Shown: positions 19,699-29,603, numbered from the stretch's first letter. The stretch is 33,085 nucleotides of DNA from Gammaproteobacteria bacterium (GCA_004295005.1 SHNG01000047.1:1-33085), one strand, 5' to 3'. Numbers and translations: made by a program. Notes: a model not told the origin generated them from the sequence alone.

Positions 19699-19779
19699 CC
19701 CTCGCCCGCAGAGCGGGAGAGGGGAAACCGTTCGCCATGGCGAACGGTGGCTGAGGCAACGGCCATGACATGAGCCTCA
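19699..19779. repeat. REP-like hairpin, 20-bp palindrome and third stem in the nuoI-nuoH gap
   Basis: CCCTCGCCCGC (19699-19709) pairs with GCGGGAGAGGG (19713-19723) with one mismatch; this is the palindrome family seen at 2996 and 3137. Directly after it lies a perfect 20-bp palindrome, CCGTTCGCCA joined to TGGCGAACGG (19728-19747). A third stem is TGAGGC (19752-19757) with GCCTCA (19774-19779). The nuoH-nuoI mRNA should be strongly folded here. Confidence 0.85.
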
Positions 19780-19812
19780 TCATCCGGTGTGTTTTTCATC
19801 ATGGTCGTCAAC

Positions 19813-20883
19813 TCAAGCACCCATCGTGACCAGGTTGAAATATTTCAGGCAGGCCGACACCACGATCCACACCAGACAGATCGGAATGAACACCTTCCAG
19901 CCCAAGCGCATGATCTGGTCGTAGCGATAGCGCGGGAACGTGGCGCGGAACCACAGGTACAGGAAGCTGAAGCCGAAGGCCTTGATGAAGGTCCACTGCC
20001 AGCCGCCCTTCCAGATCCAGTCGAACCAGGGCACATCCGCCGTGATCCAGCCCTGCAACGGACTGAGCCAACCGCCCGCGAAAAGCACGGTGGCGACGAA
20101 CGCGATCAGCAGCATGTTCGCGTATTCGGCCAGGAAGAACAGGGCAAAGGCAGAGCCCGAGTACTCGACGTGGAAACCGGCCACGATTTCCGATTCGCCT
20201 TCGGCCATGTCGAACGGCGCGCGATTGGTTTCCGCAACGCCCGACACGAAGTAGATCACCAGCATGGGCGCCAAGGGAAAGCCGAACCAGTCGAAAAAGC
20301 CCTTGTTGCCGGCCTGCGCCATCACGATCTCGGTGAGATTGAGGCTGCCACTGAGGATCATCACGCAGACCAGGGTGAAGCCCATGGCAATTTCGTAGGA
20401 GACGGTCTGCGCCGCGGCCCGCATCGCACCGAGCATGGCGTAGCGCGAGTTCGACGACCAACCGGCGAGGATGATTCCGTACACGCCAAGCGAGGTCAGC
20501 GCGAGCAACAGCAACAGGCCGACGTTCACGTTGGCCAGGGTCAGGCCCCAGTCGAAGGGCAGCAGCGACCAGGCCGCAAACGAGGGCACCAGCGCGATCA
20601 AGGGGGCCAGGTAGAACAAGGTCTTGTTGGCCGCACTCGGCCGCGTCACTTCCTTGAACAGCAGCTTGAACACGTCGGCAAAGGCTTGCAGCAAACCCCA
20701 CGGGCCAATCTGGTTGGGCCCCATGCGCACATGCATCCAGCCGATGACCTTGCGCTCCCACCAGACAAACATGGCCACGGCAATGATCACCGGAACGGCA
20801 ATAACGAGGATCTTCAGGACGGTCCAGCCGACCAGTCCAGTATCCCCCCAAGCCAACATCGCATCGCGCATGGCGTCGATCAT
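19813..20883 (-). CDS. nuoH: NADH-quinone oxidoreductase subunit H
   Basis: A 356-residue membrane subunit at the junction with the peripheral arm, lining the quinone tunnel. Signatures are [57 protein letters not shown] and [17 protein letters not shown]. The ATG at 20883 overlaps the nuoG stop (ATGA). Length is normal. Confidence 0.97.
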   Translation of the reverse strand: MIDAMRDAMLAWGDTGLVGWTVLKILVIAVPVIIAVAMFVWWERKVIGWMHVRMGPNQIGPWGLLQAFADVFKLLFKEVTRPSAANKTLFYLAPLIALVPSFAAWSLLPFDWGLTLANVNVGLLLLLALTSLGVYGIILAGWSSNSRYAMLGAMRAAAQTVSYEIAMGFTLVCVMILSGSLNLTEIVMAQAGNKGFFDWFGFPLAPMLVIYFVSGVAETNRAPFDMAEGESEIVAGFHVEYSGSAFALFFLAEYANMLLIAFVATVLFAGGWLSPLQGWITADVPWFDWIWKGGWQWTFIKAFGFSFLYLWFRATFPRYRYDQIMRLGWKVFIPICLVWIVVSACLKYFNLVTMGA

Positions 20884-23228
20884 GCCCCGGTCCTCGCAAT
20901 GCCCAGTGCCGCACCCATCGCGGGCAAGGCCGCGGTTTCGCTATAACCCGATTCAACCAAGGCCGCACCGGCAGCCACGGCCGGATCAATGTGGACAACC
21001 AGGTTGGACTGTTCCACGCGTACATGTTCACCGGCGGCGATGCCGAAGCGCTTGGCATCGTCCGGGTTCAGGATCACGCACGGTCCCCGGTTGAGCGGAT
21101 GCGCATTCAAGGCGGGCGCACGACGCAGCACGGCATCAGCGCGATAAATACCCGTGCGTGCGATGCGTTGCAGCGTTCCTGCGCGAGACTCCGGGCGCCT
21201 GCGCACCAGCGCATGTGCGGCAGGTGCCGCAGCAGCAGGCGCAACCATGTGTGCGCGCAACTCGGCAATTTCGTTGAAGCCGAATCCTTCGAGGGCGAGC
21301 GCACTGCCCAGCGCGCGCAGCACCTTCCAGCCAGGGCGCGCCTCACCCGGCAATTTGGCTCCGGCAGCAACGGTTTGAACCGTACCATCCAGATTGGTCA
21401 GGCTGGCATCAATCTCCGGCAGCAAGCCGATCGGCAGGACCGCATGCGCGGTGCCGCGCACACCCGCGCTGGCATAGGCACCGATGTGCAGATGGAACTG
21501 CGCGCTGGAGCAGGCATGCTTGAATGCGGACGGGCTGGCGAAGTCTTCGGCTTCGGCCTGATAGCTGATCAGGTTGCGCGGCATGCGGGCGAGCATCGCC
21601 GCCGCATCCAGGCCCTCGCCCTGCGGCAACACGCCGGCGGCGGAAAGGCCGATGGCGTTGGCACCCACAGGAATCTCGTTGTAATCGGAATCGGTGGCGC
21701 GCGCGATGTGCCGCGCTGCTGCCCGCAGCCAGGCTGCCTCGGCATGCTGCACGGCCGACTCACCGAGGATCACCACGGATTTGCCGGCGGCAGCCAGTTT
21801 GCTGATCCAGTCGCGCAAGGAAGCATCGGCGTCGACCTTGCCAAGTTCGCCCGCGAGCTGCGGCGATGCCGCGTTGCCGGAATCGGCGGCAATCCGGGCC
21901 AGACCAAGCACCGCATCGAGCATGGCCGATGGCGCCAACACGCGCTGGCCAGCGAGGCGGTAGGTGGCATCGATATCGACCGGGTTGATCGAGAAGACCT
22001 GGGCCCCGCCCTTTGCCGCCTTGGCCAGGCGATGGTTGAGCAGCGGAATCTCATGACGCGGATTGCAGCCGATGAGCAGCACGGCACCGCTCTTTTCGAT
22101 GTCTGCGAAACGGGTCTCAAAGGCTCCGGCCCGCGGCGCATCGGAAAAATCCTGCACGCGCAGGCGGTGATCAATGGAATCGCTGCCGAGGCCGCGTACC
22201 AGCCTGGCGAGCAGGAAGCCTTCCTCGCTGGAAGTCATCGGTGCAACCAGGGTTGCCAGTTCGCCTGACGCCTTGCGCAGGTTTTCGGCAACGAATGCCA
22301 AGGCTTCGGTCCAACTGGTTTCCACCAGCTTGCCGTTCTTGCGCACCATCGGCAGCTTGGCCCGATCATCCGCATACAGCCCTTCATGGCTGTAGCGGTC
22401 GCGGTCCGACAGCCAGCATTCGTTGACCGCTTCGTTGTCGCGCGGAACCGTGCGCAACACCTCGCCGCGCCGGGTGTGCAACCAGAGATTGGAACCGAGT
22501 GCATCGTGGTAGCCGATCGACTCGCGCGCTATCAACTCCCAGGCGCGCGCCTTGAAGCGGAACGGTTTGTTGGTCAGCGCGCCCACCGGGCACACATCAA
22601 TCACGTTGCCCGACAGCTCGCTCATCAGCGGCTTGCCGACGTAGGTGCCGATCTGCAGGCGCTCGCCGCGCTCCATGCCACCAAGCTCATAGGTCCCCGC
22701 AACCTCGGACATGACCCGGATGCAGCGCGTGCACTGGATGCAGCGGGTCATCTCGGTGGCCACCAGCGGACCGAGATCCTCATCGGGAATCGTGCGCTTG
22801 CGCTCGACGAAGCGACTCACCGAGCGACCGTAGCCCATGGACAGATCCTGCAGCTCGCACTCACCGCCCTGGTCGCAGATCGGACAGTCCAGCGGATGAT
22901 TGATGAGGAGGAATTCCATCACGTTGCGCTGTGCGGACAAGGCACGCTGCGACTGGGTGAAGATCTTCATGCCATCGGCCACTGGCGTCGCACAAGCGGG
23001 CTGCGGCTTGGGCATGGGTCGGCCACCCATTTCCACCTCGACCATGCACATGCGGCAATTGGCGGCGATCGGCAGCTTCTCGTGGTAGCAGAAACGCGGA
23101 ATGGCCACGCCCATGCGATCGGCAGCCTGGATGATCATCGAGCCCTTGGGCACGAAAGTCTGCCGGCCGTCGATCTCGATGCTGACGTGATCGGGCGGTG
23201 CACCGGTGTTCACGGGCTGCGCGCTCAT
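20880..23228 (-). CDS. nuoG: NADH-quinone oxidoreductase subunit G
   Basis: The 782-residue largest peripheral subunit. Its 2Fe-2S cluster N1b is bound by C47, C58, C61 and C79; N5 by H111, C115, C118 and C124; N4 by C163, C166, C169 and C213. The extra N7 cluster of E. coli appears absent: after residue 240 only C271 remains. The rest is the molybdopterin-oxidoreductase-like domain, which has lost its cofactor in this family, and is less conserved with an Ala-rich C-terminus. It overlaps both nuoF and nuoH by 4 bp (ATGA). Confidence 0.96.
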   Translation of the reverse strand: MSAQPVNTGAPPDHVSIEIDGRQTFVPKGSMIIQAADRMGVAIPRFCYHEKLPIAANCRMCMVEVEMGGRPMPKPQPACATPVADGMKIFTQSQRALSAQRNVMEFLLINHPLDCPICDQGGECELQDLSMGYGRSVSRFVERKRTIPDEDLGPLVATEMTRCIQCTRCIRVMSEVAGTYELGGMERGERLQIGTYVGKPLMSELSGNVIDVCPVGALTNKPFRFKARAWELIARESIGYHDALGSNLWLHTRRGEVLRTVPRDNEAVNECWLSDRDRYSHEGLYADDRAKLPMVRKNGKLVETSWTEALAFVAENLRKASGELATLVAPMTSSEEGFLLARLVRGLGSDSIDHRLRVQDFSDAPRAGAFETRFADIEKSGAVLLIGCNPRHEIPLLNHRLAKAAKGGAQVFSINPVDIDATYRLAGQRVLAPSAMLDAVLGLARIAADSGNAASPQLAGELGKVDADASLRDWISKLAAAGKSVVILGESAVQHAEAAWLRAAARHIARATDSDYNEIPVGANAIGLSAAGVLPQGEGLDAAAMLARMPRNLISYQAEAEDFASPSAFKHACSSAQFHLHIGAYASAGVRGTAHAVLPIGLLPEIDASLTNLDGTVQTVAAGAKLPGEARPGWKVLRALGSALALEGFGFNEIAELRAHMVAPAAAAPAAHALVRRRPESRAGTLQRIARTGIYRADAVLRRAPALNAHPLNRGPCVILNPDDAKRFGIAAGEHVRVEQSNLVVHIDPAVAAGAALVESGYSETAALPAMGAALGIARTGA

Positions 23229-24535
23229 GCCGCCACCTCCGCCGGAGCTTCAACCATCGACCGACCGTTCACGATGAAGTACTCGAATTCGTTCCAGTAA
23301 TGGCGCAGGAAACCCTGCACCGGCCAGGCAGCGGCTTCGCCGAATGCACAGATGGTGTGGCCCTCGATCTGGCCAGCGGCGGCTTTCAGGGTATCCAGGT
23401 CACCCAACTGCGCCTTGCCTTCGACGATGCGCGTGAGCATGCGATACATCCAGCCGGTGCCTTCACGACATGGCGTGCACTGGCCGCAGCTTTCCTTGAA
23501 ATAGAAACGACTGATGCGCTGGCACGCACGCACCATGCAGGTGCTCTCGTCCATGACGATGACCGCCCCCGAACCGAGACCCGAACCGGCCTTCTGGATG
23601 GCGTCGTAATCCATGGTCAAGCCCAGCATGGTTTCCCCGGGCAATACCGGCATCGAGGAACCACCCGGAATCACCGCCTTGATCTTCGCGCCATTGCGCA
23701 TGCCACCGGCCATTTCCAGCAGTTCGGCGAACGGCGTTCCCAGCGGAATCTCGTAGTTGCCCGGCTTGGCCACATGGCCGGATACGGAAAAGATCTTCGG
23801 CCCGCCATTGTTGGGCTTGCCGATGTTGAGGAACCAGCTCGCGCCCTTGCGCAGGATGGCCGGAACCGAGGCATAGGTTTCCGTGTTGTTGATCGTGGTC
23901 GGTTTGCCGTAGAGCCCGAAGTTGGCCGGGAATGGCGGCTTGAAGCGCGGCTGGCCCTTCTTGCCTTCCAGTGATTCCATCATCGCGGTTTCCTCGCCGC
24001 AGATGTAGGCCCCGGCACCGAGCGCGGCGTGAATGTCGACATCGATTCCCGAGCCGCCAATGTTCTTGCCGAGCAAACCGGCTGCATAGGCTTCCTTCAG
24101 CGCGTGCTCGAAATGCTCGAACGGTTCGTGATGGAACTCGCCACGCAGATAGTTGTAGGCAACGCTTGATCCGGTGGCATAGCAGGCGATGGCAAGGCCT
24201 TCGACGACCGCATGCGGATTGAAGCGCAGGATGTCGCGATCCTTGCAGGTTCCCGGTTCGGACTCGTCGGAATTGCACAGGATGTACTTCTGCCCCGGCG
24301 CATTGCGCGGCATGAACGACCATTTCAGGCCGGTCGGGAATCCGGCGCCGCCGCGTCCACGCAGCGCACTGTTCTTGAGCTCGTCGATGATCGAGCCCGG
24401 GTCGGGCTTTTCGGCGAGGATCTTCTTCCACGCCTGGTAACCATCAACCTTCAGGTAGTTCTCCATCAGCCACGGCTGCTCGAAATGCAGGGTGGTGTAG
24501 ACGACGTGATGATCCTGGGGCACAGGCTTGTTCAT
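23225..24535 (-). CDS. nuoF: NADH-quinone oxidoreductase subunit F (NADH- and FMN-binding)
   Basis: The 436-residue subunit oxidises NADH through FMN. The FMN loop is [11 protein letters not shown] at 59-69, the NADH region includes [19 protein letters not shown] near 174-191, and cluster N3 is bound by C350, C353, C356 and C396 ([22 protein letters not shown]). The ATG at 24535 has AGGAG nine bases upstream. It follows nuoE by 68 bp, a gap containing a GC-rich hairpin. Confidence 0.97.
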   Translation of the reverse strand: MNKPVPQDHHVVYTTLHFEQPWLMENYLKVDGYQAWKKILAEKPDPGSIIDELKNSALRGRGGAGFPTGLKWSFMPRNAPGQKYILCNSDESEPGTCKDRDILRFNPHAVVEGLAIACYATGSSVAYNYLRGEFHHEPFEHFEHALKEAYAAGLLGKNIGGSGIDVDIHAALGAGAYICGEETAMMESLEGKKGQPRFKPPFPANFGLYGKPTTINNTETYASVPAILRKGASWFLNIGKPNNGGPKIFSVSGHVAKPGNYEIPLGTPFAELLEMAGGMRNGAKIKAVIPGGSSMPVLPGETMLGLTMDYDAIQKAGSGLGSGAVIVMDESTCMVRACQRISRFYFKESCGQCTPCREGTGWMYRMLTRIVEGKAQLGDLDTLKAAAGQIEGHTICAFGEAAAWPVQGFLRHYWNEFEYFIVNGRSMVEAPAEVAA

Positions 24536-24567
24536 TTATGCGATCTCCTGATCGCGAAAATCAATCA

Positions 24568-24585
24568 GCGGCCATCCTTGGCCGC
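24568..24585. other. Hairpin in the nuoF-nuoE gap, flanked by direct repeats
   Basis: GCGGCCA and TGGCCGC form a perfect 7-bp stem around TCCT. The octamer TCAATCAG flanks it on both sides (24561-24568 and 24591-24598). On the minus strand the stem is followed by TGATTGATTTTC, which is terminator-like but lacks a real T-run, so it may be an attenuator or an mRNA-stability element. Confidence 0.6.
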
Positions 24586-24603
24586 ACTTTTCAATCAGAG
24601 CCT

Positions 24604-25131
24604 TCATTTCAACTCATCCAGGATCTTGTCGACCTTCGCGGTGTCGAGATTCTCGTGATAGTGACCATTGACGACCATCATCGGCGCGCCGCAACAGGCG
24701 GCCAGGCACTCTTCCTCGCGCTTGAGATAGATGCGTCCGTCCGCGGTGGACTCACCCAGCTTGACGCCGAGCTTCTTCTCGCAATGGCGCACGATGTCCT
24801 CGGCGCCGTTGAGCCAGCAGGAAATGTTGGTGCAGATTGCGACGTTGTTGCGGCCAACCGGCGAGGTCTCGAACATCGAGTAGAAACTGGCCACCTCGAA
24901 CGCCCACACCTGCGGCAGGTCGAGGTAGCGCGCCACGGCAACGATCAGCGCATCGGTGAGGAATCCACCATTCTGCTCCTGGGTCGCAAACAGCGCCTGG
25001 ATCAGCGCCGAACGCTTGCGATCCGGGGGAAACTTGGCGACCCAATGATCAATGTGCTCGCGCGTATGCGGCGTCAACAGCGCCAGCGGATCGACATCGA
25101 TGATCTGCTCGTAGGTTCCGGTTGCTTTCAT
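24604..25131 (-). CDS. nuoE: NADH-quinone oxidoreductase subunit E
   Basis: A 175-residue thioredoxin-like subunit holding 2Fe-2S cluster N1a. Ligands are C100 and C105 (CTNISC) and C142 and C146 (ECLAACCGAPMM), with an extra C147 beside the last. The start is the ATG at 25131; an upstream extension to 25269 translates heptad-repeat DNA. No good ribosome site is visible, because the repeat region ends about 10 bases upstream. It is separated from nuoD by 154 bp. Confidence 0.95.
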   Translation of the reverse strand: MKATGTYEQIIDVDPLALLTPHTREHIDHWVAKFPPDRKRSALIQALFATQEQNGGFLTDALIVAVARYLDLPQVWAFEVASFYSMFETSPVGRNNVAICTNISCWLNGAEDIVRHCEKKLGVKLGESTADGRIYLKREEECLAACCGAPMMVVNGHYHENLDTAKVDKILDELK

Positions 25132-25142
25132 GGCTTTACTGC

Positions 25143-25284
25143 CGGGAATGGGGAATGGGGAACAGGGAATCGGGAGAGCGGGTTTGAGAAAACCGGGAAA
25201 GTGAACGCAAACCTGGGGCACGACCCTGCAAGCTGCCGCGTGGCAGCCTTGACGAATCCCGGATCCCAAATCCCGAATCCCGGC
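25143..25284. repeat. Facing GGGAAT/AATCCC arrays in the nuoE-nuoD gap (foldback)
   Basis: The left arm (25143-25175) is a run of GGGAAT-type heptads (GGGAATG, GGGAATG, GGGAACA, GGGAATC). The right arm (25253-25284) repeats AATCCCG/ATCCCA units. The G and C runs are complementary, but the A/T centre differs (GGGAATC against GGGATTC), so pairing is imperfect. Two inner stems lie between: GGTTT/AAACC (25181-25194) and GCTGCC/GGCAGC (25232-25247). The layout matches the element between rbfA and infB. Confidence 0.8.
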
Positions 25285-25285
25285 C

Positions 25286-26539
25286 TCACCTGTCTATCTC
25301 CCCGAACACCACGTCATAGGTGCCGATCATGGCCACCACGTCGGCCAGCATGTGCCCACGCACGATCTCGTCCATGCTGGAAAGATGGGCAAAACCCGGA
25401 GCGCGCAGCTTGCAGCGGAACGGCTTGTTGGCGCCATCGGAAATCAGGTAGCAGCCGAATTCGCCCTTGGGCGCCTCGACCGCGGCGTAGGTTTCCCCGG
25501 CCGGTACGCAATAGCCTTCGCTGAACAGCTTGAAGTGATGGATCAGCGCTTCCATGTCGTCCTTCATTTCCTCACGACGTGGCGGCGCGACCTTGAAATT
25601 GCGCACGATCACCGGGCCCGGATTGGCGCGCAGCCAGGCGATGCATTGCTGGATGATGCGATTGGATTGGCGCATTTCCTCGACGCGTACCAGATAGCGG
25701 TCGTAGCAGTCGCCATTGGTGCCGATCGGAATGTCGAAGTCGACTTCGGCGTATTTTGCGTAGGGCTGCTTCTTGCGCAGATCCCAGGCGATGCCCGAAC
25801 CACGCAGCATCGGGCCGCTCATGCCCCACGCCTTGGCCTGCTCCGGGCTGACCACACCGATATCGACGGTGCGCTGCTTCCAGATGCGGTTGCCGGTGAG
25901 CAGGTCCTCGTACTCATCGACCTTGGACGGGAAGTCGGCGCAGAACTGCTCCAGATAATCGAGCATCGAGCCTTCACGCCACTGGTTCAGGCGCTTGAGG
26001 TCATTGCCCTTGTGCCAGCGGGATTCCTTGTACTGCGGCATGCGATCCGGAAGATCGCGGTAAACCCCACCCGGACGGTAGTAGGTGGCGTGCATGCGCG
26101 CGCCGGAGACCGCCTCGTAGCAATCCATCAACTCCTCGCGCTCGCGGAATGCGTAGAGGAAGATGGCCATGGCACCGAGATCGAGGCCGTTGGAACCAAT
26201 CCACATCAGGTGATTGAGGATGCGCGTGATCTCGTCGAACATCGTGCGGATCCATTGCGCGCGCTCGGGAATCTCCAACTGCAGCAGGTTTTCGATGGCG
26301 CGCACATAGGCGTGCTCGTTGCACATCATCGACACGTAATCGAGCCGATCCATGTAGCCGATCGACTGGTTGAACGGCTTTGACGCGGCGAGCTTCTCGG
26401 TACCGCGATGCAGCAGGCCGACATGCGGGTCGGCACGCACCACGGTTTCACCGTCCATCTCCAGCACCAAGCGCAGAACGCCATGTGCAGCCGGATGCTG
26501 CGGGCCGAAGTTCATCGTGTAGTTGCGGATCTCTTCCAT
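25286..26539 (-). CDS. nuoD: NADH-quinone oxidoreductase subunit D
   Basis: The 417-residue 49-kDa-type subunit that forms the quinone site with NuoB. Signatures include [34 protein letters not shown], the active-site [11 protein letters not shown] segment, and [15 protein letters not shown]. The C-terminal [15 protein letters not shown] and [19 protein letters not shown] complete it. nuoC and nuoD are separate genes here, not fused as in E. coli. Its ATG overlaps the nuoC stop by one base (TAATG). Confidence 0.97.
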   Translation of the reverse strand: MEEIRNYTMNFGPQHPAAHGVLRLVLEMDGETVVRADPHVGLLHRGTEKLAASKPFNQSIGYMDRLDYVSMMCNEHAYVRAIENLLQLEIPERAQWIRTMFDEITRILNHLMWIGSNGLDLGAMAIFLYAFREREELMDCYEAVSGARMHATYYRPGGVYRDLPDRMPQYKESRWHKGNDLKRLNQWREGSMLDYLEQFCADFPSKVDEYEDLLTGNRIWKQRTVDIGVVSPEQAKAWGMSGPMLRGSGIAWDLRKKQPYAKYAEVDFDIPIGTNGDCYDRYLVRVEEMRQSNRIIQQCIAWLRANPGPVIVRNFKVAPPRREEMKDDMEALIHHFKLFSEGYCVPAGETYAAVEAPKGEFGCYLISDGANKPFRCKLRAPGFAHLSSMDEIVRGHMLADVVAMIGTYDVVFGEIDR

Positions 26540-27258
26540 TATTTCGTCCCCGCCTCACGCTCGGCCCTGGCCTGCTCGTAGCGCGAATCGTCGCGGATCG
26601 TGCGCGGCACCAGCACGCGCGGCTCGATGGACACCGGCTCATACACCACGCGCCGCTTCTCCGGGTCGTAGCGAACCTCGACATTGCCGATCAGCGGGAA
26701 GTCCTTGCGGAAGGCGTGGCCGACAAAACCGTAGTCGGTGAGGATGCGGCGCAAATCCGGATGCCCCTCGAAGAGGATGCCGTACAGATCGAAGGCTTCG
26801 CGTTCGAACCAGTTCACGCCGGTCCAGACATCAACCAGGCTGGGCATGCTGGGCAGATCATCGTCGACGCAAAATGCACGCAGGCGCACGCGCTGGTTGT
26901 GCTGCAGCGACATCAGGTGCGCGACCACGGCAAAACGCTTCGCCACATTGCCGGGACGCGGTCGTTCCGACCAGTTGAAGCGGCCGGCGCCCTTGCCTTC
27001 CACACCACGCGAGAAACCCTGCGAGCTGACGTCGGTGGTGTCCCACTCGACACTGCCATAGCTCAGGTAGTCGACGCCGCACACATCCATGCATTGCTCG
27101 AATGTGAATTCCGGCTCGTCGCGCAGGAAACGGGCAACCGCCAGCCAGTTTTCCGGCAGCACCTCGATGGTGGTTTCGCCAAGCACCTCTGTGCAATCGA
27201 CCACCTTGGCGCCCAATCGGGCTTCGAGCTTGCGTGCAAGAACCGGGGAATCATTCAT
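26539..27258 (-). CDS. nuoC: NADH-quinone oxidoreductase subunit C
   Basis: The 239-residue 30-kDa-type subunit of the peripheral arm. The family signature is [29 protein letters not shown] (about residues 149-177; shown only to name the block), followed by a KDFPL motif and a basic C-terminal tail. A 20-residue insert rich in Gly, Arg and Ser around residues 80-100 is typical of the 30-kDa loop region. It lies 9 bp after nuoB and overlaps nuoD. Confidence 0.96.
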   Translation of the reverse strand: MNDSPVLARKLEARLGAKVVDCTEVLGETTIEVLPENWLAVARFLRDEPEFTFEQCMDVCGVDYLSYGSVEWDTTDVSSQGFSRGVEGKGAGRFNWSERPRPGNVAKRFAVVAHLMSLQHNQRVRLRAFCVDDDLPSMPSLVDVWTGVNWFEREAFDLYGILFEGHPDLRRILTDYGFVGHAFRKDFPLIGNVEVRYDPEKRRVVYEPVSIEPRVLVPRTIRDDSRYEQARAEREAGTK

Positions 27259-27267
27259 GGCCGTTCC

Positions 27268-27822
27268 TCAGCGCGCAATCGTGTTGGTTCGACGGATTTT
27301 CTTCTGCAATTGCAGAATGCCGTGGATCAATGCCTCTGCGGTGGGCGGGCAGCCCGGCACGTAGACATCCACTGGCACGATGCGGTCGCAGCCACGCACC
27401 ACCGCATAGGAATAGTGGTAGTAGCCGCCGCCGTTCGCGCAGGAACCCATCGAGATGACCCATTTCGGCTCCGGCATCTGGTCATAAACCTTGCGCAGCG
27501 CCGGCGCCATCTTGTTGACCAGGGTACCGGCCACGATCATCACATCGGACTGGCGCGGCGAGGGGCGGAACACCACGCCACCGCGGTCCAGGTCCAGTCG
27601 TGCCGCACCGGCGTGCATCATTTCCACCGCACAACAGGCCAAGCCGAAGGTCATCGGCCACATTGAACCGGTGCGCGCCCAGTTGACCAGTTCATCCATG
27701 CGCGCGGTGACAAAGCCACGCTCGATCAGTGGATTGTCGTCACCGGGGCGCAGGATGTCATCGACCCGGTTGACCGGATCCGGGTTATGCATCATCCGCG
27801 CAATTGAATCGCTCATTCCCAT
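27268..27822 (-). CDS. nuoB: NADH-quinone oxidoreductase subunit B
   Basis: The 184-residue subunit carrying the terminal cluster N2. Ligands are the tandem C63-C64 ([10 protein letters not shown]), C128 ([14 protein letters not shown]) and C158 (VPGCPP). I prefer the ATG at 27822, which has AGGGAG seven bases upstream and gives the family N-terminus MGMSDS; this overlaps nuoA by 10 bp. The ATG at 27816 (ATGA overlap) is an alternative. A longer frame to 27933 reads nuoA in another frame. Confidence 0.96.
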   Translation of the reverse strand: MGMSDSIARMMHNPDPVNRVDDILRPGDDNPLIERGFVTARMDELVNWARTGSMWPMTFGLACCAVEMMHAGAARLDLDRGGVVFRPSPRQSDVMIVAGTLVNKMAPALRKVYDQMPEPKWVISMGSCANGGGYYHYSYAVVRGCDRIVPVDVYVPGCPPTAEALIHGILQLQKKIRRTNTIAR

Positions 27823-28169
27823 TCGAGCGCTCCCTTCTTCCAGACGTAGATGAAGCCGAGGACCAGCAGGCCGATGAAGATGCCCATCTCGATCAGGCCG
27901 AAGACACCGAGCGTGTCGAACACCACCGCCCACGGAATGACGAAGGCGATTTCGAGATCGAAAATGATGAACAGGATGGCGATCAGGTAGTAGCGCACGT
28001 CAAACTTCATGCGCGCGTCCTCGAACGCCTCAAACCCGCATTCGTACGGAGCCAGTTTCTCCGCAACGGGCTTCTTCGGTCCGAACAGGTTGCCCAGCAC
28101 CAACAGGGCAATACCAATGCCGGTGGCCACAGCCAGGAACAGCAGGACCGGGAAATACTCGACTAGCAC
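27813..28169 (-). CDS. nuoA: NADH-quinone oxidoreductase subunit A
   Basis: A 118-residue membrane subunit with three helices; the signature is [24 protein letters not shown] (residues about 35-58, given as the family block), and the Glu/Asp-bearing second helix reads [15 protein letters not shown] prefer the GTG at 28169: GGAGG lies five bases upstream and the product begins with [11 protein letters not shown], which matches the usual family start. The ATG at 28214 would add 15 residues, lacks a ribosome site and lies in a hairpin loop. It is the first gene of the nuo operon, 69 bp after tRNA-Leu. Confidence 0.93.
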   Translation of the reverse strand: MLVEYFPVLLFLAVATGIGIALLVLGNLFGPKKPVAEKLAPYECGFEAFEDARMKFDVRYYLIAILFIIFDLEIAFVIPWAVVFDTLGVFGLIEMGIFIGLLVLGFIYVWKKGALEWE

Positions 28170-28174
28170 ATGCA

Positions 28175-28220
28175 CCTCCGCGCCATCCGGCGCATCAGCG
28201 GTTGCCACATTCATGGCAAC
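28175..28220 (-). promoter_or_regulatory. nuoA leader: two hairpins and a strong ribosome-binding site
   Basis: In the RNA, GTTGCCA pairs with TGGCAAC (28220-28201) around a 6-base loop. GCGCC then pairs with GGCGC (28193-28180), ending next to GGAGG (28179-28175). The second stem abuts the ribosome site and could affect its access. No clear promoter is seen in this gap, so nuo may be read through from tpiA-secG-tRNA-Leu. Confidence 0.6.
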
Positions 28221-28238
28221 GACGGTTGTTCAAGCTAA

Positions 28239-28323
28239 TGGTGCCCAAGGGGGGACTCGAACCCCCACAGCTCTCGCCGCTACCACCTCAAGGTAGTGCG
28301 TCTACCAATTCCGCCACCTGGGC
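28239..28323 (-). tRNA. leuU: tRNA-Leu (anticodon GAG), CCA encoded
   Basis: An 85-nt class II tRNA with a long variable arm (GGCGAGAGCT). The acceptor stem GCCCAGG pairs with CTTGGGC with one wobble or mismatch. The anticodon loop TTGAGGT gives GAG, reading CUC and CUU. The 3' CCA is encoded. It starts 7 bp after the secG stop, as leuU follows secG in E. coli, so it is probably cut from the tpiA-secG transcript. Confidence 0.96.
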
Positions 28324-28330
28324 AACGCGA

Positions 28331-28774
28331 TCAAACTCCGTCCTTTCCTGCCTTTTCCGGCTGCGTCGCTTCGGTCTTGGCCGGCTCTGCAGCCGGTTGC
28401 TCCGTTGCGCTCGCAGGTGCGACGGTCGGCACGTCGGTCGACGCCGGAGCTGTAGCCGAAGCAGCCGGCACATCATCCGAAGTCGCCTTGGGTGCAACAC
28501 CCGCCATCACGCCAAGATCATCCGAGGTGGCGACCACCATGGGACGACTGTGGAACATGCCCATGCCGAGGCTGAGCAGGAAGAACAATCCGGCCAGAAC
28601 TGCGGTGCTGCGCGACAGGAAGTTGGACGAGCCGCGCGCGCCAAACACAGTTGCAGATGCGCCACCACCGAAACCGGAGCCGGCATCGGCCCCCGCACCG
28701 CGCTGCATGAGAATCAGCGCGATCATGGCTGCGGCGATCAACACATAAAAAACCTGGGCAATGATCGAAAACAT
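28331..28774 (-). CDS. secG: Preprotein translocase subunit SecG
   Basis: A 147-residue inner-membrane protein that assists the SecYEG channel. Two helices lie at about residues 3-23 and 56-75, with the conserved cytoplasmic loop LMQRGAGADAGSGFGGGAS and SSNFLSR between them. The last 65 residues are a low-complexity Ala/Pro/Thr tail, making it longer than the 110 residues of E. coli SecG. The ATG at 28774 has AGG five bases upstream. It starts 14 bp after tpiA. Confidence 0.95.
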   Translation of the reverse strand: MFSIIAQVFYVLIAAAMIALILMQRGAGADAGSGFGGGASATVFGARGSSNFLSRSTAVLAGLFFLLSLGMGMFHSRPMVVATSDDLGVMAGVAPKATSDDVPAASATAPASTDVPTVAPASATEQPAAEPAKTEATQPEKAGKDGV

Positions 28775-28788
28775 GTGAACCTGTAACC

Positions 28789-29544
28789 CTAGTTCGCGGC
28801 TTCGGCAGCCGCGCAAATGGCAAGGAAATCGGCCGCCACCAGCGAAGCGCCGCATATCAATCCGCCATCAATGTCGGATTCGGCAAACAGTTCGCCCGCG
28901 TTGGCGGCCTTCACGCTGCCTCCATAAAGGAGGCGCAGCGAGCTGGCTATTCTAGCATCCTGCCTTGCGAGTTTGTCACGCAGGAAGGCGTGTACGGCTT
29001 GTGCCTGCGCGGGAGAAGCCGTCTTTCCGGTGCCGATGGCCCACACCGGTTCATAGGCAATCACGGCATTGTCGAATGCCGCAATGCCTGCCAGATCCAG
29101 CACCGGGTCAAGCTGGGCATGGAGGATGGCTTCGGTCTGATGGGCTTCACGGTGCTCCAGCAACTCGCCCACACAGAGGATCGGAACCAGCCCCGAGGCT
29201 TGCGCAGCCACGAACTTGCGGGCGACCTGCCCGCTGGATTCGGCGTGGTACTGGCGACGCTCGGAATGTCCCACCAGCACATATCGGCAGCCGATGTCGC
29301 GCAGCATTTCGCCGGCCACTTCGCCGGTATAGGCACCTTGTGCATGTTCGCTGAGATCCTGCGCGCCAAACGCCAGCGCGGAACCCGCGTGTTCGGCAAC
29401 CAGGCCGGCAATGAACGGATAGGGCGGAATCACCGCCACATCGACGGACTTCGGCAATGCCTTCACCAGGTTCGCCACCAGCTCAGCGGCGAACGCGCGC
29501 GTGCCGTGCATTTTCCAGTTCCCGGCAACCAGCTTGCGGCGCAT
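28789..29544 (-). CDS. tpiA: Triosephosphate isomerase
   Basis: The 251-residue TIM-barrel enzyme interconverts dihydroxyacetone phosphate and glyceraldehyde 3-phosphate. Catalytic residues are K11 (AGNWKMHG), H93 (LVGHSERR) and E165 (AYEPVWAIGTG), with loop 6 at about 166-176 and the phosphate-binding LLYGGSVKAAN and GLICGASL segments. The ATG at 29544 has AGGA close upstream; the open frame to 29727 is not coding. A good promoter lies 30 bp upstream. It is divergent from the SDR gene. Confidence 0.97.
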   Translation of the reverse strand: MRRKLVAGNWKMHGTRAFAAELVANLVKALPKSVDVAVIPPYPFIAGLVAEHAGSALAFGAQDLSEHAQGAYTGEVAGEMLRDIGCRYVLVGHSERRQYHAESSGQVARKFVAAQASGLVPILCVGELLEHREAHQTEAILHAQLDPVLDLAGIAAFDNAVIAYEPVWAIGTGKTASPAQAQAVHAFLRDKLARQDARIASSLRLLYGGSVKAANAGELFAESDIDGGLICGASLVAADFLAICAAAEAAN

Positions 29545-29574
29545 GGATCCTACCAACAGTCGAAATGGGCGCGC

Positions 29575-29603
29575 AGGATAGCCGCGCGGACCGGTCACCG
29601 CAA
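29575..29603 (-). promoter_or_regulatory. Candidate promoter of tpiA-secG-tRNA-Leu
   Basis: On the minus strand TTGCGG (29603-29598) and TATCCT (29580-29575) are 17 bp apart, 30 bp before the tpiA start. The -35 is the same hexamer as for tRNA-fMet. Confidence 0.5.
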
